Shown here: positions 1 through 10,988 of the stretch, piece after piece
Layout: every line of letters starts with the position of its first letter
How positions within the stretch are numbered: the first letter of the stretch is position 1
Position numbers and translations under genes: made by a program
Notes under the pieces: generated by a model
Database searches by the model: none
What the model saw: only the letters and a program-made list of their open reading frames with translations
Told to the model about the DNA's origin: nothing
Assembly (NCBI GenBank): GCA_963922205.1
Contig: CAWUHX010000031.1
Coordinates: 248,001 to 312,000 of the forward strand
Length of the DNA: 64,000 bases
Reading direction: 5' to 3'
Origin: Romanomermis culicivorax
Lineage: Eukaryota > Nematoda > Enoplea > Mermithida > Mermithidae

Positions 1-464
1 GTGGAGCATCAATAATATGAAGAACATCTTTTTACCCGATAGATGAACTGGCATCAGTTGTGGCCCAGTCTGATTTTGCTAAAACCAAAATGGAAACGTG
101 ACAAAATACCAGGAAAAATTTTCAAAGGCTGATTACCCAAATATTATCATTTTCATTATATACTGCTTCATTGTCCAATGAAGATCTCCCATTCCAGCAA
201 GAAGCTGAAAAAACACGAACACAAAATATCGCCACTTTGCATGGGCTTAAAAAAATCGAAGGTATGCATAATAAATGAACTCGAGAGTCCCGTAGGCAAG
301 GCGGTATATTTCTAAAATGACTAGGATCTAGCCGATAGCATAAGGAAGGAAACAGAAAGATACGTAGCTCAACAATGTGCATCGAGAAGAGAAAAAAAAA
401 TTGAGAAATTGCATTAGTCTCATTTGCACGTGAAGCCAGGTGCTGCATTCGAGCCCAAACCCAA
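1..464. other. No gene recognised
   Basis: AT-rich sequence in which I see no convincing coding region, RNA gene or repeat terminus. The open frames here have no recognisable motif. Confidence 0.5.
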
Positions 465-560
465 TTGGGTTTTGGGTTGGGTTGGGTGGAGTTTGTGATG
501 GTTTTGGGTTGGGTTGGATCTACTTGTCAAAATTCTTGGGTTGGGTTGGATAGTGGTGCT
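465..560 (+). repeat. GGGTTGG-rich tract
   Basis: Three clusters of GGGTTGG/GGTTGGGTTGG lie within about 95 bp, preceded by a CCCAACCC-type complement. The G runs are spaced closely enough to form G-quadruplexes. I take it for a low-complexity or transposon-terminal tract. The frame that reads through it is dominated by repeat translation and is not a gene. Confidence 0.5.
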
Positions 561-795
561 AAACCCAACATTTTTTGTAACCCCACCACTTTTTTTATGT
601 CATTTTATCTGATTCGAAAGATTTTGCATTTTATAAACAAATTAATCTTTGGTATTTATACTGTAGAAATTTGGTATATCCACCATTAAAATTAAAGAAA
701 AAAATATTCTCATTTATCAAATCTTGTTGACATCCGTTTCGATCAGTTGGTGGGAATCAAAATCAGGAAAGTATCGACGACTAACATTTCTGGTA

Positions 796-912
796 AGAAA
801 GTATTTGGCTGTACCTGTGTCAAATGCAGCCAGTGAATCCATTTTTGGTAGTGCTGAACGAAATTGTTACTGATTTAGGATCACGCTTAGCCCCTGAAAC
901 CGTTCAAATATA
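796..912 (+). pseudogene. hAT transposase C-terminal dimerisation-domain fragment
   Basis: The plus strand reads KYLAVPVSNAASESIFGSA, which matches the C-terminal dimerisation region of hAT transposases (family pattern: YLAVPATSAPSER.FS.AG). After about position 862 the reading frame shifts, and the match resumes as a GSRLAPETV-like stretch. Only this last piece of a transposase is present, and no catalytic region was seen upstream. It is therefore a decayed fragment with a frameshift, not an active gene. Confidence 0.7.
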
Positions 913-1958
913 TTGTTGATTCTAGGGTTTTATTTTTCGTTTTTTCTCCACAGGCACACTGACTCCTAAGATGAAAATTTTACAGGCCAATCCGAATTTC
1001 AACGAGCCCAAAGTAAAATGTTTGTAAAAAAAGTGGTAGTGAAAAACAGTTTTTTCAATGAATTTATCCAAAAACACGCTTCAAAATCACAGTAGAAGTC
1101 CATATCACAGATCCAGCATTTTGAACACATTTTCAGTCACACAAAGAATAATAAAGCTCACATAATAGATCAGTCATTATTCAATCAATGATATGTATTG
1201 ATCGCAGTCGAATCTTGAGATATCACAGTCTCCGGAACCGTTGCGGCATTCATGAGATATATGCGATCAGAATTCAAAAAGCACCTACGTTTTCATCTCG
1301 ATGAAGCGAGATAAATTCCATCGGCGGTAGTTTACTGTAGGAAACTTACCATGAAATTTGTTAAAAGAGCTGTACAAATTTGCGGCTCTGTTTTTATTGA
1401 TTCCAATGCAATTTTATACAAATTTTATGTCATGCGTTTTCATGCTGTATATTTTCTGATTCAAAATTCTATTCTGATTTCAAATTTCACATTGTTGTCC
1501 TCTAGAAGTCAACAGTTGACGAGTTATATCGTTGCAAAGCAGGGCCTGAAATACGTATGAATCCGCGTGGTACACACACGCTGTCATCACATAAAAAACG
1601 GAAGAAATTCAGAGGTCGCTAAATTTTTTAAGCGAAAAAACAACATAACGAAAATGGCGGAAGAATTATTCACCCTTATCACCAAATGGCAAAAGAGTGT
1701 CCTCGAATAGAAAAATGTTGCGGGGTGCGAAAATGACAACCTCGACGCGTGAGTCTGGTGGATAAAGGCAGCTTCCCGATTATAACCTTAATTTCTCAGC
1801 GACTGTAATTGCTCATAAAATGAAACATAGCAAAAAAGCGAAACAGTACCAAATATTCACTGATTTGAAGGAATTCCGCGACACAGCAAGCAAGGCGAGC
1901 GAAAATTCTGAGTTTTTTCAAACGCAACTTTGTGGAATGAAACTTTGGAAAACAGTAA
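913..1958. other. Unassigned AT-rich sequence
   Basis: I see no coding region, RNA or clear repeat terminus between the hAT scrap and the LTR element. It ends with ATCA at 1959-1962, the left target-site duplicate of that element. Confidence 0.4.
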
Positions 1959-1962
1959 ATCA

Positions 1963-3391
1963 TGTCACAAGAAGTAGATTAGAAGCCATGTCACATTAAA
2001 CGAATTGGTGACCAGTCACATTGATGGGAAAACCCATACCATATCCCGTATGAAATACGGCCATGACACTGTAGGTGACATGCTGTGACCCTGTTGGGTG
2101 GCTCCGAGAGGTTATCTACTTCCGGAACCTAACCCAGCTGGTACTACCACAGGAAAACCTATGGTGTACCTCGGCCTTGTCCTAGGGTTCAGCTGTAGAA
2201 TAATGGACAACGCGGCCAGGTCAGGGGTGGTAATCCCAAGTCCTCATTCACTGAGAATGAGGGACTGTGCCATTCATAGAACGGCTTACTGTAGGGGACC
2301 CGATTGTCAACCTAAATCTTCTAATTGGCCCTGACCTTAAGGGTTCAAGGGCTTTTCTAACTGAGGGTACTCTCAAGGGTAAACTGGCTCGAGGAGGATT
2401 CCCACAAATATACACTCAACAATAATGACCCCTGAGAAGACTCACTAAATCCTCTTCTCAAAGTACTCAGCACTGGGCCATGGGTTCAAGGGTCAAATGC
2501 CGCTCCTGGGGACGATGGGGAGTGGCTACAGGAATCCAAAGCGATTCGGCCTAGGGTTCAACTGGCATGGGTTGGTGGGTGATGGTATCAAAATGTTCCT
2601 CGGGAAGGCGATGGGGGTTATCGATCAACAGGCCACAGGGTACACTCCTAGGTCTGGATACAGTAATGTACAAACGCAAGGGACACCGAAGGCAAATATG
2701 TAAATTTATTAAAGAAAGGCGGCGGATGCAGGCAAAATATGTAAATTTATAATAATGTCATTGGCCAACGCGGAGTTGTAAGCTAAAAATGCAGAAGACA
2801 GTTTAGGCCCAGAAATGAGTGCAAAACTGAAGAAACAGGCTTTTTTAAAGAGCCTCGTAATCTACAGTATGCCTTGGGCGGAGCTGAGACACACCCAAGC
2901 TAACTTCTACAGCAGAGATCACTGCACAAGATGAATACGGTCATATAGACATTTTCCAGTTCACTACATTAAGCATTGGGGTGAGTTTCACTCTCCATGC
3001 TAAACATTTGTCCATCATCTAGAGAGAATTTCCAACTAGGTGTGTCATGTTGTGAAATGTCACTAGTTTTTGCTGACAAGAGGTGCACATTGTGCTCCAA
3101 TTACAGCGATGAGCTCAAAAAGCTTATCTTTAACGGAAATTCTGACTAGCGGGTTACATACCATAGTCTATGTGTGCAACAGAAAAATAAAAATATGTGA
3201 AGGAAATGAAAGTGTGACAAATAAAACAGAAATGAAACACAAAAAGTACACACAGAAATTGCATGTAGAAATTATAAAAATGGAATGTAAGATTGACATA
3301 AGTTACTGTAAAACAAAACGTGGCAAAAAACAAAGCGGAAAGATATGATGTGAATCACATGACACTGGGCGAAATTCGTCGGCACGTGACA
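1963..3391 (-). repeat. 3' LTR of the retroelement (left copy)
   Basis: It matches 15724-17150 along its whole length and has short inverted termini TGTCAC/GTGACA. A 20-bp stretch containing CAAATATGTAAATTTAT is tandemly duplicated near 2692-2750 in both LTRs. On the minus strand AATAAA occurs near 2703-2708, a possible polyadenylation signal conserved in the other LTR. Confidence 0.95.
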
Positions 3392-3896
3392 CGGCGGTCC
3401 TTCCAAAAAGGGCGTCCTTGTCCTTGTGTTGTCGAGGTTTTATGGGGCATGTCCGTGGAGGTCAATTGTCCAGGTAGTAGTGATGGCAGGTGGTCGACGG
3501 TCCAATGGTTTTTCGGTGCATTTTGACTCGTGAAGTGGTGTCAATGATGTGTGGAGTAGCTGATGTCAATTGATCAGTGTGGTCGGTTATGCATGGAGTT
3601 GCTGATGCCAATTGATCCGTTTGGTAATGGGTGGAGTTGCCAATTGTCGACTGATTTGTGAGATCTGTTATGAGACTAAAAGAAAAATTCTAGGGGCAAG
3701 ATGTAGGCTATCCCACGGATGCGCCTGTGATTTGATGCAATACCCTAGTTTAGATGCATTGATCGCTGCTCATTCTCTTCTTTACACTGCTGATCCAGCA
3801 TGGAGCAGGAGTGGGTATTCCGTGAGGGGCACAGTCGTCCTTCAAAAAAGGACGACCTGGTCCATAAGTTGACTAAAGAAGAGAAGAGCTACTTGA
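3392..3896 (-). other. Untranslated tail between integrase and 3' LTR
   Basis: No gene. On the element's strand the LTR is preceded by a short purine run (GGAAGGA) but no classical long polypurine tract. A strong palindrome, GTCGTCC...GGACGAC, lies at 3834-3856, and a related CGTCCTT/AAGG sequence abuts the LTR, so this may be a small local duplication. Confidence 0.5.
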
Positions 3897-5074
3897 TTAT
3901 GGGTCAGAGACCTCTGGGTCAATGAGATCTTGTGTAAAATCTCGGCTTGTTGATGGAATCATAAAGGGTGCCGTCTCAACTACCTGTGAAGTGGAAGGTA
4001 TCTCCTCTGCTTCAATACGCTGATCAGGTGACACATAGCATCTGAGCTGATTGACATGCACAGTATCTTCTTGATCTGTCTCAAGCTGAATGGTGACATT
4101 GGGATATGCCGCATTTGTCACAAAGTATGGCCCATCATAAGTGGGCAGCAATTTAGGCGTAAGACCACATTTGCCTGTGGTGCACAGTTTGAGCACCTGA
4201 TCCCCCACTTCGTAAGAGACATCTCCTGCCATGCCATCATAAGACCGAGCATAAGCTGCCTGTGATTTCTCAATCCAACTCTGGATCAAGGTCAAGGCAT
4301 TTGTAAAATGCAGTTTGACCCCCATATCATATGTGGAAATATCAATGATATGGGCGGGAGGGTTGAATGAGAGCGCCCCATCAACAGGTAGTATGGGCCT
4401 ACAACCATACATGAGTTCAAAGAGGGAATATCCTGTGAACTCATTCATGCAAATGTTGACGACAAACACAGAATATGGCAGGTGTTCATCCCAATCAGTA
4501 TGACCTTGGTGGACATACATACGTAGCCATGTAGCTAGCTTCTGATTAGCTCTTTCCACTTCTCCGTTTGTCATCAGGTGATAAGCAGTGGAGTGGATTT
4601 TCTTAGTCGAACAATTGGCAGTGATTTCAGTCATCAGTTTGGATGTGAAATCAGTGCCACAGTCAGACTGAAGAATCTGCAGTGCCCCATGTCTGCAGAC
4701 AATTTGTGTAAGAAAAAGGGGTGCTATGGTTTGCGCAGTAATATCTGGAGTAGCAAAAGCTTCAACCCGGTATAGCAGTTGATAAAGACTACAATAAAAT
4801 GGTTGCCACTTTCACTAGTGGTCATGGGTCCCATACAGTGGACACCTACTTGATGAAACTGCCCCATTATGGGGATCCGTTTCAGAGCTGCTCGGGTCTT
4901 TCCTATGGCGGGTTTATTCTGTTGGCAAAGATCACACCGCTGACAAAAGGACTTGAGGTCCACACTGAGGCAAGGCCAGTGGTACCTGCCGGCTATAAGC
5001 CTCCCGGTATGTTTAGCACCAAAGTGTTCAGCTAGAATGTAATTATTGTGTGCCTCAATAATGGTAGTAACCAT
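3897..5074 (-). pseudogene. Integrase region of the LTR element (broken)
   Basis: Integrase inserts retroelement cDNA into the host genome. The 5074-4724 part has the zinc-binding pattern with two His and a CQRCDLC pair, then the start of the catalytic core. Two positions that are normally Asp in Gypsy cores read His (VGVHCMGP) and Asn (FINCYTG). The frame then shifts near 4700. The 4634-3897 part carries the distal core motif HSTAYHLMTNGEVER, with the catalytic Glu kept, and a basic C-terminal domain. Upstream of 5074 the same frame contains two stops before the RNase H region. The changed core residues and the frameshift both indicate an inactive copy. Confidence 0.88.
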
Positions 5075-5200
5075 GGATCGGGGAATGACAATCTTGTTGG
5101 ACTTGCCTGTTCACTTCTGAAGGATGTTATCCAACAGGTGGTAGCCATTAACATCATTCTGATCACCGTAGGGTTTTAGTGACCTTAGAATGGAAACTAG

Positions 5201-6399
5201 TTATGGATCCTCAAATTGAGCTGTGAGAAGGTCATGGTGCTGCACATCCTGTGATATCTCAGCATAAGACTCTGACCAGGCCAGGCGCTGCACACCATTG
5301 GTGGTCATTGAAGATGATCTTCCCGGGCACTGTGCACCATAGGAGATCATCATTACCTCTCCCTCGGATCTGTACAGCGGAGTATCATTGATGCTCTCCC
5401 CGGTAAGGAGAGTAGGATCAGGCAGACATGATAATGCGTCAGCATTACCATTAGTCCAACATTTTGGCAGCCAAATTGTCAGTTTGAATTCTGCAAGCAC
5501 CAGGCCCAACCCAGCTATCCAGGCTGAAGGGTTAGGTTTCTCCAACACAGCCTTAACAGCGGTATGGTCAGTCTGAATGACCACCTCATGTAGAAAGAGG
5601 TAAGGCCAAAAGTGCTTGATGAAATGGACAACAGCGAAAGTCTCTAACTCCATAATAGTGTAGTTCTTCTCAGCTGCCGTTAACCCTCTACTGGCATACG
5701 CAACAGAATGGTTGTATCCATCATCGTCCAACTGGCTCAGAACTGCTCCTATCCCCAAAATACTTGCATTGGTTTGAAGGATGAAGGATTTCATTAAGTT
5801 GGGATGGCACAGAGAAAGAGGGATTGTCTACAGCCTTCGGAGTTTGTCGAATGCCACTTGCTGAGGTTTCCACCACAGGAAGGTAACTTTTTTCTGTACG
5901 AGCTTGGTCAGCAGCTCGCTGAGCCGGGCGCAACCAGGGATGAAACACCTATAATAAGACACAAGACCAAGAAAAGACTTGATGTCTTTGGTGTTTTGTG
6001 GAATGGGTAGATCCTGGACGGCAGCCAATTTGACTTCATCCGGCCATTCTGTGAAATACGATAGCCTGGGTATTCTACCTAAAAGTTCAAAAACTTGCAC
6101 TTGCTCAGTCTGAGCTTCATTCCACCCTGACAGAGATGCGTAAACACATCCATCAGTCGCTCAAGCATCTGGGTGTGAGAGTTCCCGAACACCAAGATGT
6201 CATCGAGATAGGTCCAATGCTGTACGCGATGACAATCCCGTGAAAAGCAGGCCCATGAGGTGTTGGAATGTCCCAGGGGCGTTGCAGAGATCAAAAGGCA
6301 GATAGTTGAACTCATAGAGTCCAATAGGCATGTTAAATGCCATTTTCTCCTTGTCTGCCTCGGGAATAGGTATAGACCAGTAGGGGTTAGCCTGATCAA
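5201..6399 (-). pseudogene. Reverse transcriptase palm/thumb, connection and RNase H region (broken)
   Basis: This continues the polymerase. The YLDD catalytic box with following DILVFG lies in a frame shifted relative to the upstream part, at about 6190-6230. After another shift near 6085 the connection region (SFLGLVSYY, then a CFIPG motif) runs to an in-frame stop at 5828, and RNase H follows in the same frame from about 5794. The first RNase H catalytic position reads Asn (LQTNAS instead of a TDAS type). The downstream MELETFAVV and QTDHTAV motifs look normal. There are at least two frameshifts and one stop in 1.2 kb. Confidence 0.9.
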
Positions 6400-7609
6400 G
6401 GGTAGTAAAGTATTTCATACCCTTGAGTGTGTCAAGGATGTCATCAATCCGTAGGAGAGAATAGACATCCTTTTTCGTGACTTTGTTAAGAGCACGAAAA
6501 TCAACACACATCCAGTGTGACCCATTTCTCTTGCACACCAGGATGGTATTTGTAGCCCAGGGGTATGTACTTGGCTGGATAATACCTTTTTCCTGGAGAG
6601 CTCTGACTTCTTGTATAATGAGGTCCTTTTCCTTGGGTGTGGTAGGGTAAGGGAAACAGCGGACTGGGCGAGCGTCACCCATGCTGATCTCGTGGTGCAC
6701 AAGATCAGTGGAACCTGTGTCGTTCTCATTAATAGCATAGAGGTCAGTGAATGTGACCAGTAGATTGAGTAACACTGTCTTGTCCCGTGAGGAAATATCA
6801 GGAGATATCACAGCATTCGCTTGGACCCACTTCCAGTGAAGAACAGTATCAGACTTGACCCCCGATCCCTGTGAGGAATCAGTGTGCATCAGCACATGAC
6901 CGATGGCCATGTGTGGGTAGAGAACCACTGAGTGTGTACTCCGCTTAACTACCTGTAGGGGTATGCGACCATTAGTCACAGTGCTCACAGTACCAGCAAA
7001 ATATATGCTGTGTTGTTGTCCCAGGAGGGGCTTAGGGAAGAAAGCTACCTCGGGCACATTCACATATAGTGAAGGTACAGGTGCAGTAAATTGCGTCAGC
7101 CAGCGAGGTTCAAGGACAATCAACTCCTGCAAGGGCAGTGCACCACGAGCAGAGGGAGGATCATGGACAAGCTTCTTGAACTGAAGAAAGGATTTCTCCC
7201 AGTTCAAGCTGACATAATTGAACCGTCCAAGGAAGTTTGTCCCCAAGACTAGTTCAGCTGAACAATTCTCTTGAATTTGAACCTGAATCCGTTCAGAGAC
7301 ATCAGCCACTGTCACCCTGACATAGGCAGCGCTTAGCAGTAGAATCAGAGACCCATTGGCTGCTATGGGGTGAGCCCTAGTCTCTGTGAGTACCAAGTGG
7401 GGTAACTGGACCACCAACTTGTGATCGAGGAGCAAGAAAACTGCTCCTGTATTAATCAGAGCTTTGGCTTCCACCCCATTGTTCAGGAGAACTCTGATAT
7501 GAGGGGTCCTCATTTCGGTGGGGTAGAAGGCTGAAACTACATGACCTGGATCAGGCGCAGAGTCACCAAAACTGGACTCTGGTGCGTTGGGTCGCCCTGG
7601 TATCGGCAA
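6200..7609 (-). pseudogene. Second protease-like domain plus N-terminal half of reverse transcriptase
   Basis: This is a 469-residue open frame. Residues about 35-135 have a retropepsin-like outline with an INTG triad at 52-55, where DTG is expected, and a VLGTNFL turn at 121-127. The usual catalytic Asp is therefore Asn. From about residue 300 the reverse transcriptase fingers and palm begin, with CVDFRALN and TLDQANPYW motifs. The frame runs out near 6200, where the YLDD-containing part continues in another frame. Upstream (7610-7867) the same frame continues to the previous ORF with three further stops and no shift, so a single long polyprotein frame is likely ancestral. Calling the domain a second protease is my inference from the paired motifs. 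Confidence 0.85.
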
Positions 7610-7867
7610 ACTGGTGCATCAGAGTAGCCCTACCAGAGCATGACCAACAGATGATTCTGGGTTAGTCGAGGGAGTGGGATGAACCTGTACAGTAAGCACA
7701 TGATCAGATCACTCCCTTGATTTCTGAGTAGCTCCTCGTTATTCGACTTCTGTGTCTGAAAGTGATGGCACTTCCAATGCAGGTGATGCAGGGGCACCTG
7801 AATCACTAGGCTCATGGAACTGGCCCTTCTCTAGTGTAACTGGAGAGTTTCCAGGTGGGGGTTGATA

Positions 7868-9418
7868 TTAACTGAACCCTGGTTTGGCCATTAAATGAGG
7901 ACTGGCCTGTCTAGAAGAGGTCCGACTACCTCTGGTTGACCCATGAGATGAGGGGAGGGAGGAAGCTGGCCAGGATGGCCGAGAAACAGATGAAGTCCTT
8001 GATCTTGATTGAGACCTGGACCTGTTGGAGGCCCTTGATAGTGAATGTGTGTTCTCGCACCAGGGTTCGACCTCATTAATCTCAGCCCCTGTCGATAGAA
8101 GTAGCAGTTCCACCGCATTGAACTGACAGACATGTTGTTGGTAATCAAACATGATATTCTGGAATTGTTCTAGAAAGTCCAATCCAAGAATCAGATCGAC
8201 CGATGCCCAAAAAGGAGATGTAGTCTTACACACATGGAGATGTATATCCACTCTTGTGTGTGGCTGACAGGTTCCAGGCAACATGATCTCATACGGTCCC
8301 GATAGGAGGGTATGGAGGGCTTTCCCATTGATACTCATTAATGGGTTAAAGTCATGATGTTGCTGGAAGGCCATTGCCGCCTTCTGACTCTCTTTAATCA
8401 AGGCCTTGTGAAGATGTTGACTAATGATGGTCAGTGGACAACCAGTGTCAAGGAAAGCTGGAGTTTCCTTGGTGTCAACCAGTATGATGAAACACAGAGT
8501 GATTCTGTCTAACTGAGATGGCACATCCTTCTGCACGTTATGAAAACGGACCCATCGTTGAACTTTATGGAAAAGGTTCAATGGAGAGTATTGGCTAACA
8601 AACGGGACCTGACTTTTCCGCAGGCAGTAGCTGAGATAATAGGAGAACCCAACGTAGATGAGATATCCTGTACCGGCCAGCACTGCCAGGGTGATGAGGG
8701 TGTTGAAGATCAGCTGCACTGGTCCACTCAGAAGAGACTGTAAGCCCTGTATGAGATTGTGCTGTTGACCAGTAATCACATGGTTTGCTGCCAGACCAAC
8801 ACCTTCCAGAGACACCTTGATGTCAGTCCCTACCCCTGCAACTGCCTGATAGAGAGAATCTGGTTGTAGGGATAGACCAGTGTTAAAGTTTATTAACTGG
8901 TTTAAGACCGCTTCAATTTGCTCAGTCTTGTAAACATATTGTTTAAAGGAAGCAAAACTCGAAGGAGTCATCACCAACTGATCGTGAAAGAGCGCAGGAG
9001 CATCAAAGTGAGTGACATTGAAGTGCTGTTTCCAGAAAAGTTCAAGCGGAATGTGGCTCACATGGACCATGCCAGACTCAGTAAACCAGCCCGAGTGATT
9101 TTGGAAAATCCTTGTAAAGTGATGGTCGCACGGCACTTTTGGACTAAATTTAATGAGATCTGGGCCACTGGGGGTGACAAAGTAAAGGGTACCACCAACC
9201 TCTATGGGTAGATACTTGTAACAGGTGTCCTCCACCTGGTACAAATGGTAGACATAAGTGGCATTGACCTTTTGACATGGCCATATCGTCAGTGCTTCAC
9301 CCATGAATTCCGCCATCAGGTTATTCCTTTGCAGAAAGGCCCCCGCTCCTAGTGTAGGGTCAAAACAAAGCTGCCAAGTCAGATCAAGGTAGCATTGAGC
9401 GGGAGAGCAAAGCTCGAG
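7868..9418 (-). pseudogene. Membrane-anchored glycoprotein-like region fused in frame to a DTG protease domain
   Basis: The first Met is at 9316 (482 residues), but the frame is open from 9418, directly after the TAG that ends the preceding ORF. The outer part has potential N-glycosylation sites at residues 18, 73 and 100 and several Cys. A helical stretch at about 125-195 precedes one strong membrane span at about 198-228. After a basic segment comes a retropepsin-like domain with FLDTGCP at 288-294 and an LILGLDFL turn at about 375-382. A Ser/Arg-rich tail follows from about 425. A membrane anchor followed by protease in one frame is unusual. I call the outer part envelope-like from topology only; I recognise no specific fusion-protein family. 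Confidence 0.7.
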
Positions 9419-10339
9419 CTACATGAACCGAAAATTGTTAATTTCCAATTCTTTGATCTGCTGAGCCAGGTACTTCAGTTTGGCATTGACGGGGTCAGGA
9501 CGTGAGTCCTCTGCCAATCCCAATAACCTTTGGGTCATATTAAATCTTCTGTGGATGCGTAGAAGAAGACCCTGATCCATCCACACTGTGTTTAACTGGA
9601 GGTCGGGACACAACCGGAAGACACGAGAGTTTCCCGGGATCTTCAGGGCAACTTGCAAATCATGGATGATGATATGGTTCCCTGACACAGATGCAGTGTA
9701 ATTGCCCTTAGGAGGATAATGACACTGTGCTATAAAGTTTGTTGCAAGCCAAATGATTACCTGGTCCAGAGTAGTGCATTGACCTGCAGTGGGACTGCAT
9801 CCACCTATGTCTCCTAAGGTACTTAGAGCTGTAGTGCCATCCCACAAAGTGACCTGTCCCTCCTCGATGAAGAGGTTTGTCACCGTCTTGCAGACGTCAC
9901 TGCAGCACCATGAGTACATCACGTCCAGCACTTGGTTAGTGCTATAAAAGCCAGGGTGTATTTCCACAAGCTTTTGTAAACCAAACGCCTTCGTGCGATG
10001 TGCTAGCGTACAAGCTGTAGAAGCTAGATGCTGAGCAGTAATGCCGTTTGCAGTAATGCCCCTAGATCCCAAGAAACCAGTGTTGGTGCACAGCTTACAG
10101 TTGCGCAAAGTGCTCTTCCACGCTAAAGTAGTGATTGGATCAGAACTAGGAACATACACTGTAGCATTCATGCATTGTGGACTCCATGAAGATTTTGGTG
10201 GCTTGCATTCAACTTTTTGAGGTAGCTCAAGTGGATGACTACTTCTTGAAAGACCCCAAAATTGGTACTGAGTAGCATGTATAACAGAGCTCATTCCTAA
10301 GAACAGTAATGTCACATAGGCCCAATTTATTATGTACAA
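9419..10339 (-). pseudogene. Secreted, cysteine-containing envelope-surface-like region
   Basis: A 306-residue frame opens with a hydrophobic signal peptide of about 22 residues. It has about a dozen Cys, including a CKLC (CXXC) motif at 81-84 and a WCCSDVC cluster at about 144-150. NAT, NYT and NMT glycosylation sequons are present. It ends with TAG, and the same frame then continues directly into the membrane-anchored region, so the two were probably one precursor or are linked by readthrough. No furin-type multibasic site is obvious at the junction. Its position, after gag-like sequence and before protease, is not the usual place for an envelope gene. The assignment is an inference from signal peptide, Cys and sequons. 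Confidence 0.6.
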
Positions 10340-10419
10340 GCTATTTACAAATGGTGTTCGTAAATATACACCAATATGTACAGTATTGGCCCATCAGGCA
10401 GTTTCATTCTTCTTCGTCG

Positions 10420-10988
10420 TCATTGGATGAGATCGGCTCCTCGCCGGGGAAGTCCATGACCAGGCCCGGGGAAGTCCATGACCAGGTGGACTTTGCGAAG
10501 AACGCCAATCTTTGGGGACCCCGAGGCAGTAGCCGTTGGGAAAGGCGACGCCTCGATGATACTGACGTTGTTGTTGATGGCGCGCAATGTCTCTCGAAAG
10601 ATGTTGGCGACTGTGGGCGGAAGTTTTGTGGTGGCCACTGGTTGCTGCTGGGCAATTGCGGCCAGTGTTTGGGCTCCCATCATAGTTGTTTTCGGTAGCG
10701 CGGCAACAACTGCTGTTGGCTGCGTGTTGCAACTCGCCTGTTGTACAGCGTGGCAGACAGCGTTCACTGCCGGCAAGGATGGTTCACCGTCCAACAGTAT
10801 CTTGTCCACCGGGGTGGGGCAAATAGTTCCATCAGTGATAAACTCGAGTGCTCATCGAGCAACCTTAGGCCCCAATATCCGCAGTGCTGCTGAGGCCTAA
10901 AGCACCACATCAGTGGCCGCACCTTAACCTCCAATGGCTGGTTGAGTAGCGCCCATGGGAGGTCCAGATACTTTTTAGCCAAATCCAT
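10420..10988 (-). pseudogene. Unassigned continuation of the retroelement 5' coding region
   Basis: Overlapping frames here are each open for 70-130 codons. The frame from 10809 to 10420 has an ordinary amino-acid composition, and the frame beginning at 10988 looks like a shifted continuation of the upstream ORF. A 20-bp stretch around 10440-10485 (the GGGGAAGTCCATGACCAGG unit) is duplicated in tandem. I cannot assign a domain. It joins the membrane ORF to the glycoprotein-like region and was probably one frame before indels. Confidence 0.4.

Noticed and set aside
10394..10900. Several overlapping open frames on both strands near 10.4-10.9 kb
   Set aside because: GC-richer sequence keeps many frames open by chance. 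The plus-strand frames lie opposite the element's coding strand and show no motif.
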